64,000 nucleotides of DNA from Sporosarcina aquimarina (GCF_023715615.1 NZ_JAMBOM010000001.1:310001-374000); one strand, 5' to 3'. Positions 26,562 to 36,605 are shown, counted from the first letter of the stretch. Made by a program: numbers and translations. Notes: generated by a model from the letters alone, not told the origin.

Positions 26562-27244
26562 ATTGGAGTTGGACCGTATTTTTTGAGACCATTCCACTTA
26601 TTTCAAAAGGGCTTTGGATTACAGTGGGCCTGACACTTGCTTGTTATTTGTTTGCGGCGATTTTCGGGTTCTTCTGGGTGTTCATGAGTCGCATTCCATC
26701 GAAGATTGTGCGCAGTATTTTTGGCTGGATTGCAGAATTCATCCGATCGACGCCACCGCTTGTCCAATTGTTTTTCATATTTTACGCGTGGCCAGTAATC
26801 CCAGTCGTTGGTGTGTCACTGAATCCATTCGTTGCAGCGATTTTAGGACTCGGAATTCATTTCAGCACGTATATGTCTGAAGTGTACCGATCCGGAATCG
26901 AATCTGTGGATAAAGGACAATGGGAAGCGTCCACTGCACTGAATTTATCCACAAGACAAAAGTGGACGAAAATTATTCTACCTCAAGCAATTCCGCCAAC
27001 AATTCCGATGCTTGGGAATTATTTAATCATCATGTTTAAAGAAGTTCCACTGGCGTCGACAATCGGTGTGGTAGCTATGCTTCATATTGCGAATGACTAT
27101 GGATCACAATACTACAAGTTCGTGGAACCACTAACGGTTGTAGCGTTGTTCTTCCTATTGTTGAGCTATCCATCAGCGATATTGATTAGCAAATTAGAGA
27201 AGAAATACAACCGGAAGTTTGATAAAAAAGCTATGACTTCTTAA
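26558..27244 (+). CDS. ehuD: Ectoine/hydroxyectoine ABC importer permease EhuD
   Basis: 228 residues, start overlapping the ehuC stop. Five membrane helices and the EAA loop WEASTALNLSTRQKWTKIILP. Paralogous to EhuC; the two form the membrane channel as a heterodimer. The C-terminal residues are basic (KLEKKYNRKFDKK). Confidence 0.85.
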   Translation: MNWSWTVFFETIPLISKGLWITVGLTLACYLFAAIFGFFWVFMSRIPSKIVRSIFGWIAEFIRSTPPLVQLFFIFYAWPVIPVVGVSLNPFVAAILGLGIHFSTYMSEVYRSGIESVDKGQWEASTALNLSTRQKWTKIILPQAIPPTIPMLGNYLIIMFKEVPLASTIGVVAMLHIANDYGSQYYKFVEPLTVVALFFLLLSYPSAILISKLEKKYNRKFDKKAMTS

Positions 27245-27285
27245 TGGAATGAGAACCAATACGTTTAGGATAAAGGAGATTTCGA

Positions 27286-28062
27286 ATGGATGAACCAATA
27301 GTGAAATATAAGGATGTTCATAAGTCATTTGGGGATATCGAAGTGCTGAAAGGAATAGATCTGGACATTCAGCCTGCTGAAAAAGTAGCGCTGATTGGAC
27401 CAAGTGGTTCCGGAAAAACGACGATTATCCGAATGCTTATGACGCTCGAAGAACCAACGATGGGCGTTATTGATGTAGGTGGAAGAAACCTTTGGCAAAT
27501 GGAGAAAAAAGGTGAGTGGGTGAGAGCGGATGATTCCCATTTGCACTCTATACGTGGAGATATTGGAATGGTATTTCAACATTTCAACCTGTTCCCCCAC
27601 ATGACCATACTGGAAAATTGTATGCTAGCACCGGTTCTTGTGAAAAATGAAAGTAAGAAAGAGGTAAAAGCGACGTCTGTCGAGATGCTGGAAAAGGTTG
27701 GTTTGGGAGATAAAATCGATCTGTATCCCGCGCAACTTTCAGGTGGTCAAAAACAACGTGTTGCGATGGCGCGGGCGCTAATGATGCGACCGAAAGTCAT
27801 GTTGTTTGATGAAGTGACGTCGGCTCTTGACCCTGAGCTTGTCGGGGAAGTGCTTGAAGTCATTCGTGATCTCGCGAAAGAAGGCGAAATGGCAATGATT
27901 CTCGTCACGCACGAAATGGATTTTGCGCTCGATATCGCTGACCGCGTCGTCTTTTTGAACGACGGCGTGATTGAGGAAGAGGGGCATCCTGAAGACATTT
28001 TAGTGAACCCAAAAAGTGAGCGTCTGCAAGATTTCTTAAGTCGCTTTACGGTGAATCGATAA
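27286..28062 (+). CDS. ehuA: Ectoine/hydroxyectoine ABC importer ATPase EhuA
   Basis: 258 residues, ATG with AAAGGAG upstream. Walker [10 protein letters not shown] (~residue 41), Q-loop [11 protein letters not shown], signature LSGGQKQR, Walker [13 protein letters not shown] and switch histidine VTHEMD are all intact. It powers EhuCD. Last gene of the operon; a terminator follows within 15 bases. Confidence 0.9.
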   Translation: MDEPIVKYKDVHKSFGDIEVLKGIDLDIQPAEKVALIGPSGSGKTTIIRMLMTLEEPTMGVIDVGGRNLWQMEKKGEWVRADDSHLHSIRGDIGMVFQHFNLFPHMTILENCMLAPVLVKNESKKEVKATSVEMLEKVGLGDKIDLYPAQLSGGQKQRVAMARALMMRPKVMLFDEVTSALDPELVGEVLEVIRDLAKEGEMAMILVTHEMDFALDIADRVVFLNDGVIEEEGHPEDILVNPKSERLQDFLSRFTVNR

Positions 28063-28076
28063 TATTATAATAGAAG

Positions 28077-28111
28077 AGACCTGTTTCGCATTGGCGAAAT
28101 GGGTCTTTTTG
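28077..28111 (+). terminator. Terminator of the ehu operon
   Basis: GACC-T-GTTTCGC pairs with GCGAAAT-GGGTC around ATTG and is followed by TTTTT. Repeat locus C starts immediately behind it. Confidence 0.85.
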
Positions 28112-28290
28112 TGTTGTCCATCAACTCGTGGGTGTTGTCGATCACTCAACGTGTATTGTTCATCAAACGCATGGTTTTCTCCATCACAACTCCCAATTTC
28201 TCCGACACTCAGCAAAGTTTCTCGATAACAAGACACAATTCAAGAACGATAAGGGATTAATTGGTCGCACTGGGCTTGATTTTAATGGGT
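28112..28290 (+). repeat. Modular repeat locus C: single unit
   Basis: Five consecutive 21-bp modules in perfect phase (GTTGTCCATCAACTCG, GTTGTCGATCACTCAA, ATTGTTCATCAAACGC, TTTCTCCATCACAACT, TTTCTCCGACACTCAG). They run into the tail CGATAACAAGACACAATTC at 28223 and the segment TAAGGGATTAATTGGTCG. It is not tandemly expanded, so it shows the basic element clearly. Confidence 0.85.
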
Positions 28291-28357
28291 CGGGTTTATC
28301 AGTTCAATCCGTCATTGAACAATTCTTTTGATGGATAACTGAGCAAGTGAAACCGAT

Positions 28358-28822
28358 ATGGCGTTGCGTACATTAAAAACTGTGGATGAGGTGATTGGTG
28401 AAATGCACAATTATTTGGATAAAACCTATAGGACATTGAACTGGAAAGGAATTACTCATGTTACAATTTTAAAAAAACGTTTGAAACAAGAAGCGGCGGA
28501 GCGTAAAGTGTTGGCAGGATCGACTGAAACATGGGCAAAGATAATGATTGGAACCCTTCTTCCATACGGTGTGTCGCATTTCCGCACGCATGTGAACAAC
28601 GATCCTTGTATCGAATTGTTGGACGAACATGGAGTTTGCGTGCAGTTCGGAAGCGATGGATTCTATGATTCATGGAGCTCGTATGGAAGAGGAGATGTGC
28701 AAGAAAAAGTGACACGTTTTGGGGAGCTCTCACGTAAAATAGAAGAAAAATCATCGCACCAACTACTACGATTTGCAACGAACGGAGTGACTCCATTAAA
28801 TGCACACGCTTGTGGTTGTTAG
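28358..28822 (+). CDS. Hypothetical protein
   Basis: 154 residues, no family recognised. Composition is that of a soluble, mixed alpha/beta protein with four Cys, ending in HACGC. It includes the hydrophilic motif GSDGFYDSWSSYGRGDV. No good ribosome binding site precedes the ATG, and an in-frame stop lies six codons upstream, so a longer form is excluded. The frame is long for chance and its codon use is ordinary for the window, which favours a real gene, but expression is unproven. It lies alone between repeat locus C and a non-coding stretch. Confidence 0.5.
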   Translation: MALRTLKTVDEVIGEMHNYLDKTYRTLNWKGITHVTILKKRLKQEAAERKVLAGSTETWAKIMIGTLLPYGVSHFRTHVNNDPCIELLDEHGVCVQFGSDGFYDSWSSYGRGDVQEKVTRFGELSRKIEEKSSHQLLRFATNGVTPLNAHACGC

Positions 28823-29386
28823 TGAAAGACAAAGCTGACTTTGTATTGTCGACAGCTGAAGTGGTAGCGAGGAAACCGAACGACCGGTGTGTGACGCGAA
28901 AAGGTAAAATAGTAACCTTGTAACCATTAAAAAGGAAATTTTAGCTGAAGAGAAGGATGGAAAAGTTTAGAGTGAGTATGTAAGGTATCACATTCTCTTA
29001 AGGCTTAGAGCGTTATCCTTTTAATGTGAAAGGAAAAGTTTGTGAGAAAACGAACTTCAACAAACGAGCATTATTTGAATAGAAAGGACATCACATATTT
29101 GTGATATAAAGTATGTGATGTCATTGGATGTATTAATGCTTTTACAAATCTGGTTTTGAAAAATTAATCACCTATTGTTTTTTTATAAACATACCAAGAC
29201 AATTCAGACGAAAACTCCCTCGGAGACCTTTCATTTTTCTTCTACCTTAGGTTTCTATCGACATAACCCGAATAAAAGCTAACTAGTAAAAACTAGTTAA
29301 CTTTATTAGACGGACTCACTTAACCGTTCATTAAAGAATGTGAAGTGACATGCTCTTCAGTAGGTGGCAAATTACCGAGGCGTTTC
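28823..29386. other. Non-coding stretch before the cotG-like gene
   Basis: About 560 AT-rich bases with no credible frame. It holds the terminator of the cotG-like gene near its right end. I see no repeat module or promoter I can defend. Confidence 0.4.
29271..29304 (-). terminator. Terminator of the cotG-like gene
   Basis: On the minus strand AGTTAACTAG pairs with CTAGTTAGCT around TTTTTA and is followed by TTTATT. Confidence 0.7.
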
Positions 29387-29731
29387 TTAAAATAAGAAGT
29401 CATTCCAATTAAAGGGATTCCTTCTGCAGCAGCGTCGTTGGTTCCGCGAATTGCATCGATTTCTGCTCGTACGTCGTTGGTTTCGAGAAGTGCACCGATT
29501 CCTGCTCGTACGTCGTTGGTTTCGAGAAGTGCACCGATTCCTGCTTGTGCGTCTTTGGTTTCGAGAAGTGCAGCGATTTCTGCTTGTGCGTCTTTGGTTT
29601 CGAGAAGTGCATCGATTTCTGCTCGTACGCCGTTGGTTGCTAAAAGGATCCTGGTGCATGAAGTTACCTAACCCATTGCTGTTAGCCCGTTCGACTGCAT
29701 TCTGAATATCGTCAAATCCAAATTGTGACAT
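29387..29731 (-). CDS. CotG-like Ser/Arg-rich spore coat protein
   Basis: 114 residues from the ATG at 29731, with AAAGGAGG seven bases upstream. The ~30-residue N-terminus (MSQFGFDDIQNAVERANSNG) is followed by five perfect or near-perfect 13-residue repeats QRRTSRNRCTSRN, then RRCCRRNPFNWNDFLF. The repeats are strongly basic, unstructured in outlook, and rich in Ser/Thr beside Arg. In Bacillus, CotG-like proteins have modular basic repeats, lie divergent to cotH, and are phosphorylated by CotH on such serines. Here the cotH-family gene is indeed divergent, and a sigma-K-like promoter lies upstream. The cysteine in each repeat is unusual and suggests disulfide cross-linking. The CotG assignment is inference from composition and context. 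Confidence 0.72.
   Translation of the reverse strand: MSQFGFDDIQNAVERANSNGLGNFMHQDPFSNQRRTSRNRCTSRNQRRTSRNRCTSRNQRRTSRNRCTSRNQRRTSRNRCTSRNQRRTSRNRCNSRNQRRCCRRNPFNWNDFLF
29441..29635 (-). repeat. Five 39-bp in-frame repeats in the cotG-like gene
   Basis: Each unit encodes 13 residues with the core RRTSRNRC. Units differ at only a few bases, so array length probably varies between strains. Confidence 0.88.
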
Positions 29732-29822
29732 GCTTAAACCTCCTTTCATCTTTATTAGAGGAAGAAGGGAGATGAGTATTTCTTTTTCAACCCATACTAC
29801 TTCACATTTCTTTCCCCTATTG

Positions 29823-29850
29823 TAAGATATGAGGCTGTACGAAAGATGTT
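29823..29850 (-). promoter_or_regulatory. Candidate sigma-K promoter of the cotG-like gene
   Basis: On the minus strand AAC is followed after 16 bases by CATATCTTA. This fits the sigma-K consensus (AC, 16-17 bases, CATA-N3-TA) exactly and would give an ~85-base leader. It predicts late mother-cell expression. Confidence 0.6.
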
Positions 29851-29959
29851 AGGGACAATCGTATACTTTTCAGAGGTAAAATAGCATTCCGTATCCTTTA
29901 GTGGCATCATTCAATTTTATTTCATATGAATAAAATAAAATTGAAAGGAAAGAAATCGC

Positions 29960-31051
29960 GTGGATACCAACATGAAAATACCTGAATATCGGCTTTTTAT
30001 TCATCCTTTAGAGTTAAGTGAACTTCAGAAAGATGTTTGGTGTGACGATCCGATCTCTGCGAAGTTAACGATTAATAAAAAAAAGTATGAGATTGATATC
30101 GCCTATCGTGGCTCCCACATCCGGGATTTACGAAAGAAGTCGTATCACATTTCATTTTATAAACCTAGTACGTATAGAAATGCCAAAGAACTTCATATGA
30201 ACGCAGAATATAAAGATCCTTCTCTATTAAGAAATAAATTATCGCTCGATTTTTTTAATGAAATAGGTTGCTTATCGCCTAAGTCCCAATTTGTAAATAT
30301 GAACTTGAATGGGAAAAATGAGGGGATTTATTTGGAGTTAGAATCAGTGGATGAGCATTTCCTTGCAAATCGACAACTACCGAAAGGACCGATATTCTAT
30401 GCGGTTGACGGTGATGCTAACTTTTCATTAATGAGTGATCTTGATAAGGAAATTAAGAAATCACTTAAGTTTGGTTATGAACAGAAATATGGGACAGAAC
30501 AAGATGAAGTTGATTTACAAGAAATGCTTATAAAAATTAATACGATTTCAATTTCTGAATTTGAAAGTGAAATTGTGAAATACCTCAATGTCGATCAGTA
30601 TCTCCGCTGGTTGGCTGGTGTTATTTTCACCCAAAATTTTGATGGTTTTGTTCATAATTACGCACTATACCAGAACAGCAATACAAAGCTATTTGAAATC
30701 ATACCCTGGGATTACGATGCAACATGGGGAAGAGATGTAAACGGAAAAGTGATGGAGGAAGACTATTTACGAATCGAAGGATTTAATACACTCACCGCAA
30801 GAATTCTCGACGTGAAAACATTTCGACATCAATACAAAAACTTGCTAGAAGTTATTTTAAACACCCAATTTAATGTAGAATATTTGAAACCGAAAATACA
30901 AGATATGCATAATCTAATCAGGCCGTATCTTCAAAAAGATCCTTATAAAAAAGACACTATCCATTTATTTGATAAGGAACCGAAGTATATATTGGATTTC
31001 ATTGAAGCACGGTCGAAATTTATAAGAGGAAAATTAAATACGTTAGAATAA
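29960..31051 (+). CDS. cotH: CotH-family spore coat protein kinase
   Basis: 363 residues from a GTG start with AAAGGAAAG upstream; an ATG four codons later is possible. The CotH fold is recognised from YRGSHIRDLRKKSYHISF, LHMNAEYKDPSLLRNKLSLDFFNEIG and the catalytic metal block IIPWDYDATWGRDVNG. CotH is an atypical kinase that phosphorylates coat proteins CotB and CotG in Bacillus subtilis and drives outer coat assembly. Its divergent neighbour is the likely substrate. No signal peptide, as expected for a mother-cell cytosolic protein. Confidence 0.88.
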   Translation: MDTNMKIPEYRLFIHPLELSELQKDVWCDDPISAKLTINKKKYEIDIAYRGSHIRDLRKKSYHISFYKPSTYRNAKELHMNAEYKDPSLLRNKLSLDFFNEIGCLSPKSQFVNMNLNGKNEGIYLELESVDEHFLANRQLPKGPIFYAVDGDANFSLMSDLDKEIKKSLKFGYEQKYGTEQDEVDLQEMLIKINTISISEFESEIVKYLNVDQYLRWLAGVIFTQNFDGFVHNYALYQNSNTKLFEIIPWDYDATWGRDVNGKVMEEDYLRIEGFNTLTARILDVKTFRHQYKNLLEVILNTQFNVEYLKPKIQDMHNLIRPYLQKDPYKKDTIHLFDKEPKYILDFIEARSKFIRGKLNTLE

Positions 31052-31094
31052 GTTGCTGAGCCCTCCTACGTCATCCTTTCCGGTTGTGTCTGAT

Positions 31095-31625
31095 TAGAAC
31101 AAACACTTGGGCGGACTTAGTTTTTTCTTTCCGTGGGGTACGGGGAGTTGCTGATTGCAGGTACGATGTTGTCGTTTTCTATAGTTCTACTTCTCGTTCA
31201 ACTATGTCGAAAACGATGAACATTGGGTGAACACTTGATGCACCAATCTCTTTGGATAACTAGGCTGTGGATGTTTGTATATTGGAATGCGGTTTTGTCA
31301 TCTATTCAGGTTGATTGGACTTATTGGGTATTGCTTATTGTCACGGCTATCGTGATGCGTGAATTCTGTACATACTTGTGGAATGGAGTCATCCGTGAAA
31401 CAGGTACATCAAACATTTCCTTGTGTCTAAACGTGGAACCGTTCATCGCGAAGATTATCAGTTATGCGATGTCATTAGCTTGCCGTAACTAGTTGGTAGA
31501 TTCATCCTTATAACAGAAATTTCTGTGTCGCTATGGATTCAACAAGGTCCAGAGCAATCAGGAGGGTCGTTATATTACCAAACCGTGGAGACTGTGTTTC
31601 GGAAATTAGTGAAAAGTAGATAGAC
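31095..31625 (+). pseudogene. Probable decayed membrane-protein gene(s)
   Basis: Three coding-looking pieces in different frames follow each other. The first is GELLIAGTMLSFSIVLLLVQLCRKR, ending near 31220. The second is an 84-residue hydrophobic frame from the ATG at 31238 to 31492 (HQSLWITRLWMFVYWNAV, YWVLLIVTAIVMREF). The third, from 31495, is FILITEISVSLWIQQGPEQ and YYQTVETVFRKLVKSR, ending at a stop directly before a good terminator. The final terminator suggests a once-functional unit. I do not recognise the family, and the 84-residue piece could still be an independent small membrane protein. Confidence 0.4.
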
Positions 31626-31656
31626 TTATTTCGCCTTGGCGAGATGGGTCTTTTTT
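31619..31656 (+). terminator. Terminator behind the decayed gene
   Basis: AGACTTATTTCGCC pairs with GGCGAGATGGGTCT around TT and is followed by TTTTT. It is similar in sequence to the ehu operon terminator at 28077, and the following repeat locus D starts in the same way. Confidence 0.85.
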
Positions 31657-31975
31657 GCGTTGTTGATCACTTGGGATTATTTCTTCATCATACGGAGGCT
31701 ATTGCCTCTTACTCTTAAGGTTTTCACCATCACATTTCTAGATTTCTCCGACACTCAGCGAAGTTTCTCGATAACAGGATACAATTCAACTGATGTAAGG
31801 GAAGGATTGGTAGAACTTGGCTTGAATCTAATGGCAAAATACATGATGTAAAAGGAATCAGCAAAATGACACTGGTTATCGGCAGTTTCGGGCAATGAAT
31901 CGGAACTAAGACGAGCGGAATCAGCAATACGGGGGAATTAATCGGCAACGAGACACAATTTCGTGCGCAACGAGA
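31657..31975 (+). repeat. Modular repeat locus D: one TTTCTCC-type and one ATCGGCAA-type unit
   Basis: The first unit has TTTCTCCGACACTCAGCGAAG running into tail CGATAACAGGATACAATTC at 31769. The second unit uses a different module head, ATCAGCAA/ATCGGCAG/ATCGGAAC/ATCAGCAA, with four modules of exactly 21 bp from about 31858. It ends in the same tail core, CGGCAACGAGACACAATT, near 31943. Two module types thus share one tail. Confidence 0.82.
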
Positions 31976-32084
31976 GAGAATCCATCTGTTTGATTAAAAA
32001 AACTCTTTTGAAAAACAAGGCATGAGGAATGTAGCTTAATCTAAATGTCCTAGGTTTATTTATGCATGTATTCCTAAAATTATG

Positions 32085-32113
32085 GTGACTTTAGACATCT
32101 ATAAGACTATAAT
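32085..32113 (+). promoter_or_regulatory. Promoter of the first chemoreceptor gene
   Basis: GTGACT, 17 bases, TATAAT. The spacer starts TTAGAC, as does the matching promoter at 34372. It lies about 75 bases before the start codon. Confidence 0.65.
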
Positions 32114-32188
32114 TGTTGATTGGGATGAATTGTAAGTACATATGTCTATTGTACTGCTACTAATTGTGAAAAGGGGATTGGCAAAATA

Positions 32189-33877
32189 ATGAGGAGTAGA
32201 ATTAAATTTAAAAGTATTCGATCGCGCCTTTACTGGGCTTTTGGGATTGTTATGTTACTAGTGCTCGGATTAGGATTTTTCACGTTGAATTCCGTGCAAC
32301 GAGTTAACGAGAAAACAAAGGACATTATTGAACACGACACGAAATTAGTTGCTGCAGATTTAAAGCTCGCGAATGCGATGGCTGGTCGAATGTCTGCAGT
32401 TCGAGCGTATATGTTATTCGGTGAAGAGCAATATAAAGAGGAATTCGAGTCATTAACGGAATATGCCACTAATCTTCAAGGAGAGACTGAAAAGTTGGGT
32501 GGCAATCTTGGTGATTTATTAGAGAGGACGACTACTTGGAATGAAAAATTATCAACAGATGTAATTGATATGTACGACCAAAACCGGAAAGAGCGAGCCG
32601 TCAAGAATTTGGAGAGTTTGTCTGTAGAGGGTACAGAATTGATTGCTGAATATCATAGAGTCGCGAATAAGCGTGAAAAACAAACGGCTACTCATGGCGA
32701 TGAAATCATTTACAGTGGGAATGTGACGCTGAGATGGGTGCTAGCGGTCTCACTTCTAACATTGATTATCAGTGGCTTATCTTCTGCTTTGACAACGCGT
32801 GTCATTACTAGACCGCTTATTCAAGTAAGAGATCGCATGAAGTTGATGGCAGAAGGGGATTTAAGCCAGGAACCATTAGAGATTTTGTCGGCAGATGAAG
32901 CTGGACAGCTTGCGGTTGCGATGAATGAAATGAGTGATAATACACGTAATATGCTGAATCGTATCAATGACGTGTCGTCGTCCGTTTCTGCACATAGTGA
33001 GGAATTAACACAGTCATCAACTGAAGTGAACCAAGCTTCTGCGCAAATTGCAGTGACGATGCAGGAGTTGACATCTGGAATTGAGAGTGAAGCAAATACG
33101 GCCACCGATTTGGCGATGACAATGGAACGTTTTGTGGAACGAGTAGAAAGTGCAAATGCACGGGGCGAGGAGGTTAAGAAAGCATCTGAAAACGTAATGG
33201 AACAGACGGAAAACGGGGCAGCCTTAATGGAATCGTCCACTGAGCAGATGCAGCGGATCGATGCGATTGTCCAAGAAGCTGTTACGAAGATCAAAGGATT
33301 GGATGTCCAGTCACAAGAAATTTCGAAGCTTGTCGTTGTTATTAAAGAAATTGCAGATCAGACGAATCTATTGGCGTTGAATGCAGCGATTGAAGCAGCT
33401 CGCGCTGGAGAGCACGGAAAAGGATTTGCGGTTGTCGCAGAAGAAGTGCGGAAACTCGCAGAACAAGTAGCAGTTTCTGTGACGGATATCACAGGAATTG
33501 TAGGTACGATTCAACAGGAATCTAGCAGTGTAGCAGAATCTCTTGAGTCTGGATACCAGGAGGTTGAAAGAGGGACTGCTCAACTATTGACGACACATGA
33601 GACGTTTGCTGAGATAAGTAGTGCTGTAAACGAAATGGCTACGAATATCGTTGTTATTTCGGAGAACTTATCTGAAATTGCATCAGGAAGTGAAGAAATG
33701 AGCGAGTCTGTTGAAGAAATCGCAGCAATTTCTGAGCAGTCGGCTGCCGGTGTTCAGGAAACAGCGGCTGCTTCAGAGCAAACGAGTAGTTCGATGGAAG
33801 AATTAGCGGGGAGTTCAGCGCGACTTGCCGTGCTGGGACAAGATTTAAATGATCTGGTAAAAGAATTCAAGTTGTAA
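32189..33877 (+). CDS. Methyl-accepting chemotaxis protein
   Basis: 562 residues. Membrane helix ~14-33, a four-helix-bundle (4HB_MCP) sensor domain to ~178 ([22 protein letters not shown]), membrane helix ~179-199, HAMP ~200-252, then the long cytoplasmic coiled coil. The signalling tip is conserved ([35 protein letters not shown]). It should control CheA through CheW; the ligand is unknown. The nearest purine-rich site (AAAAGGGG) is rather far from the ATG. Close paralogue of the gene at 34469. Confidence 0.9.
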   Translation: MRSRIKFKSIRSRLYWAFGIVMLLVLGLGFFTLNSVQRVNEKTKDIIEHDTKLVAADLKLANAMAGRMSAVRAYMLFGEEQYKEEFESLTEYATNLQGETEKLGGNLGDLLERTTTWNEKLSTDVIDMYDQNRKERAVKNLESLSVEGTELIAEYHRVANKREKQTATHGDEIIYSGNVTLRWVLAVSLLTLIISGLSSALTTRVITRPLIQVRDRMKLMAEGDLSQEPLEILSADEAGQLAVAMNEMSDNTRNMLNRINDVSSSVSAHSEELTQSSTEVNQASAQIAVTMQELTSGIESEANTATDLAMTMERFVERVESANARGEEVKKASENVMEQTENGAALMESSTEQMQRIDAIVQEAVTKIKGLDVQSQEISKLVVVIKEIADQTNLLALNAAIEAARAGEHGKGFAVVAEEVRKLAEQVAVSVTDITGIVGTIQQESSSVAESLESGYQEVERGTAQLLTTHETFAEISSAVNEMATNIVVISENLSEIASGSEEMSESVEEIAAISEQSAAGVQETAAASEQTSSSMEELAGSSARLAVLGQDLNDLVKEFKL

Positions 33878-33918
33878 GAGAATTGATTTCACTTTCTTGT
33901 ATGTTATGAAATCAGAAT

Positions 33919-33957
33919 GGCAGCCTCTCCAAATTTATGGAGTTGGCTGCTTTTTTG
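33919..33957 (+). terminator. Terminator of the first chemoreceptor gene
   Basis: GCAGCC-T-CTCC pairs with GGAG-T-TGGCTGC around an AT-rich loop and is followed by six T. Confidence 0.85.
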
Positions 33958-34371
33958 TTTCATCTCAAGAGAGTTATGAGTTTATCTAGTTTTCTTAAGA
34001 TTTTTAGGAATCTTCCTTAATATATGTTTTCTGGTTATGGAAAATTGCTTGCAATCCTTTATTGCTGATTGAGTAAATTAGTTTATTTGAGGTTTGGGTA
34101 GTGTGAACATACAAGTTTGACTCTCAAGCATCTAAGATACATGATTTGAAAACTAGATAGAGGAGGGTTAAATAGGAACTAAATCCTTCATTATATATTA
34201 GTCTGATTCTATCTACTTAGTATTTAGTATGTGAATTAAGGGAAAGATCTTTAGTTTCAGCAATAAGACCGGTTTTGTCGAAGACGGTTATTGGGAAACG
34301 GTAACAATTAAACGATACTCCCTCCCCTTATTTCTATTTTAAAATAATTCATTAAAAAAACATAAAAATTA
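33958..34371 (+). other. Intergenic stretch between chemoreceptor genes
   Basis: About 410 AT-rich bases with no gene and no repeat module. A local dyad CCGGTTTTGTCGAAGACGG lies near 34270. Confidence 0.35.
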
Positions 34372-34400
34372 GTGACTTTAGACCTTTTAAACAATATAAT
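34372..34400 (+). promoter_or_regulatory. Promoter of the second chemoreceptor gene
   Basis: GTGACT, 17 bases, TATAAT followed by TGT. Hexamers and the first six spacer bases (TTAGAC) are identical to those of the promoter at 32085. Confidence 0.65.
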
Positions 34401-34468
34401 TGTAATTAGGTAATATGTAATGATTACTATAAATAACGATATAAAAGTATCGTAATAAGGAGAACGTA

Positions 34469-36163
34469 ATGAAAAAACGTGCAGGCTTTAAGAGTGTGAA
34501 AAGTAGATTGCTAGTAGCATTTGGCGTTGTAGTCGTACTGGTTCTAGTGTTAGGTATTTATACATTAATGTCGGTAAGCTCAGTTAATCAAAAAACCCAG
34601 GAGATTGTTGAGCAAGACACTCAGTTAATGGCTATCGATTTAAAATTAGCGAATACGATGGCGGGACGTATGTCTGCAGTACGTGCCTATATACTATTCG
34701 GTGATGAGCAGTACAAAGAAGAGTTTTTCTCTTTAACGGACTCGGGAATTGAATTACAGGCTGAAGCTGAAAAGGTTGGGACATCTGACGAATTCGGTGA
34801 CTTAGTCGATAAAATGATCAACTGGCGCAAAAAGCTATCCACGGATGTCATAGATGTGTACGACCAAAATAGAAAAGAACGTGCCGCTAAAAATTTGGAG
34901 GAATTATCTGCAGAAGGCACAGAACTGATTGCTGAATATCATAAAATTGCTGACTCGCGTGAAAAACTGACAGAAAAGCATGGAGAAGAGATCATTGCGA
35001 GTGGAAACCAGACACTAATTTGGATTTCAATTGTGCTACTGCTAGTTCTCGTTATCAGTATTGGAGCAGCCTTATTTACAGCACATGTGATAACAGTTCC
35101 AATTAAGAGTGTAATGGAGCGTATGAAACTAATTGCTGATGGTGATTTGAGCCACGAACCTTTATCTGTCACTTCTCGTGACGAAGTTGGACAGCTTGCA
35201 GCAGCTACAAACGACATGAGTTCGCACACACGCAATATGCTCAATGACATTAATGAAGTTTCTTCTTCCGTTTCAGCCCATAGTGAGGAGCTGACTCAGT
35301 CTTCGACGGAAGTGAATGCAGCGTCACAACAAATCGCAGTGACGATGCAAGAATTGACTTCAGGAATCGAAAGTGAAGCAAATACCGCAACGGATTTGGC
35401 GATGATGATGGAACGTTTTGTGGAACGGGTTGAGGATGCAAACCAAAAAGGTGAAGCTATCCAAAAGACGTCTAAAAATGTTTTGGATCAGACAGCTAAT
35501 GGTGCCCAATTGATGGAATCCTCTACTGAACAGATGCAACGAATTGACGCAATCGTCCAAGAAGCTGTTACGAAAATCAAAGGATTGGATGTTCAATCAC
35601 AAGAAATTTCGAAGCTTGTCGTTGTGATTAAGGATATAGCTGATCAGACGAATTTGTTGGCATTGAATGCAGCGATTGAAGCAGCTCGTGCTGGAGAGCA
35701 CGGAAAAGGATTTGCCGTTGTTGCAGAAGAAGTACGGAAACTGGCTGAACAAGTTGCTGTATCTGTAACAGATATTACCGGAATCGTCGGTACGATTCAG
35801 CAAGAGTCGAGCAGCGTAGCGGGATCGCTTGAGTCGGGTTATGAAGAAGTGGAAAAAGGGACTGCACAACTGAAGACGACGCGTGAAACGTTTGCTGAAA
35901 TTAGTGACGCGGTCAACAAGATGACTACAGATATAGGCATCATTTCTCAAAACCTTGAAGATATTGCAGCAGGTAGCGAAGAAATGAGTGAATCGGTAGA
36001 AGAAATCGCGGCTATTTCCGAGCAATCGGCTGCTGGCGTTCAAGAGACGGCAGCTGCTTCGCAACAAACGAGCAGTTCAATGGAAGAAGTGGCGGGCAGT
36101 TCTGCACAACTGGCGCAACTTGCCGAAAACTTGAATGGATTGGTACGAGAATTTAAGTTGTAA
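34469..36163 (+). CDS. Methyl-accepting chemotaxis protein (paralogue)
   Basis: 564 residues, ATG with AAGGAG upstream. Same layout as the protein at 32189: membrane helix ~13-33, 4HB sensor ([22 protein letters not shown]), second helix ~181-203, HAMP, signalling coiled coil. The signalling half is almost identical to the first copy, while the sensor half has diverged. That fits duplication followed by change in ligand or partner. Confidence 0.9.
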   Translation: MKKRAGFKSVKSRLLVAFGVVVVLVLVLGIYTLMSVSSVNQKTQEIVEQDTQLMAIDLKLANTMAGRMSAVRAYILFGDEQYKEEFFSLTDSGIELQAEAEKVGTSDEFGDLVDKMINWRKKLSTDVIDVYDQNRKERAAKNLEELSAEGTELIAEYHKIADSREKLTEKHGEEIIASGNQTLIWISIVLLLVLVISIGAALFTAHVITVPIKSVMERMKLIADGDLSHEPLSVTSRDEVGQLAAATNDMSSHTRNMLNDINEVSSSVSAHSEELTQSSTEVNAASQQIAVTMQELTSGIESEANTATDLAMMMERFVERVEDANQKGEAIQKTSKNVLDQTANGAQLMESSTEQMQRIDAIVQEAVTKIKGLDVQSQEISKLVVVIKDIADQTNLLALNAAIEAARAGEHGKGFAVVAEEVRKLAEQVAVSVTDITGIVGTIQQESSSVAGSLESGYEEVEKGTAQLKTTRETFAEISDAVNKMTTDIGIISQNLEDIAAGSEEMSESVEEIAAISEQSAAGVQETAAASQQTSSSMEEVAGSSAQLAQLAENLNGLVREFKL

Positions 36164-36183
36164 GGGAATAAGTTCGGAGAAGG

Positions 36184-36217
36184 GCTCATCCGCAGGAAAT
36201 GCGGGTGGGTTTTTTTG
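36184..36217 (+). terminator. Terminator of the second chemoreceptor gene
   Basis: GCTCATCCGCA pairs with TGCGGGTGGGT around GGAAA and is followed by seven T. Repeat locus E starts right behind it. Confidence 0.85.
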
Positions 36218-36224
36218 ATTACGG

Positions 36225-36605
36225 CTAATATTGCGGTCTGGGGAGGTTCTCAATCAGTCGCATGGAGTTGTCCGACAATGGCAAGGGGATGTTGATCAGA
36301 TGTGGGCGTTTCTTCACCACATAGCCTGCTTTCTCCGACACATAAGGAAGTTTCACGATAATGATACATAATTTGGCATGGTTAAGGGGTTAATTAATAG
36401 CGCTGCGCTTGTTGTGGGATGGGCTATCTCGTTGCGAGAGGGTCTGGGGAGGTTCTCGATCAGTTGCGTGGAGTTGTCCGACAATGGGAAGGGGTTGTTC
36501 ATCAGATGTGGGCGTTTCTTCACCACATAGCCTGCTTTCTCCGACACATAAGGAAGTTTCTCGATAATGATACATAATTCGGCATGGTTAAGGGTTAATT
36601 GGATA
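36225..36605 (+). repeat. Modular repeat locus E: two units
   Basis: Tails at 36356 and 36562 (CGATAATGATACATAATT), a divergent tail variant with a 206-base spacing. The modules before each tail are CGTTTCTTCACCACATAGC and TTTCTCCGACACATAAGGAAG, in 21-bp phase. Confidence 0.85.

Noticed and set aside
29438..29705. Plus-strand frames across the cotG-like repeat
   Set aside because: They are antisense of the 39-bp repeat. The minus frame has a strong ribosome binding site, a sensible N-terminus and a terminator.
29905..29945. The near-palindrome ATTTTATTTCATATGAATAAAATAAAAT region (given here only as a locus) as a sigma-K promoter of cotH
   Set aside because: CATATGAATA misses the CATA-N3-TA spacing by one base. 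It may be an operator, but I cannot support that.
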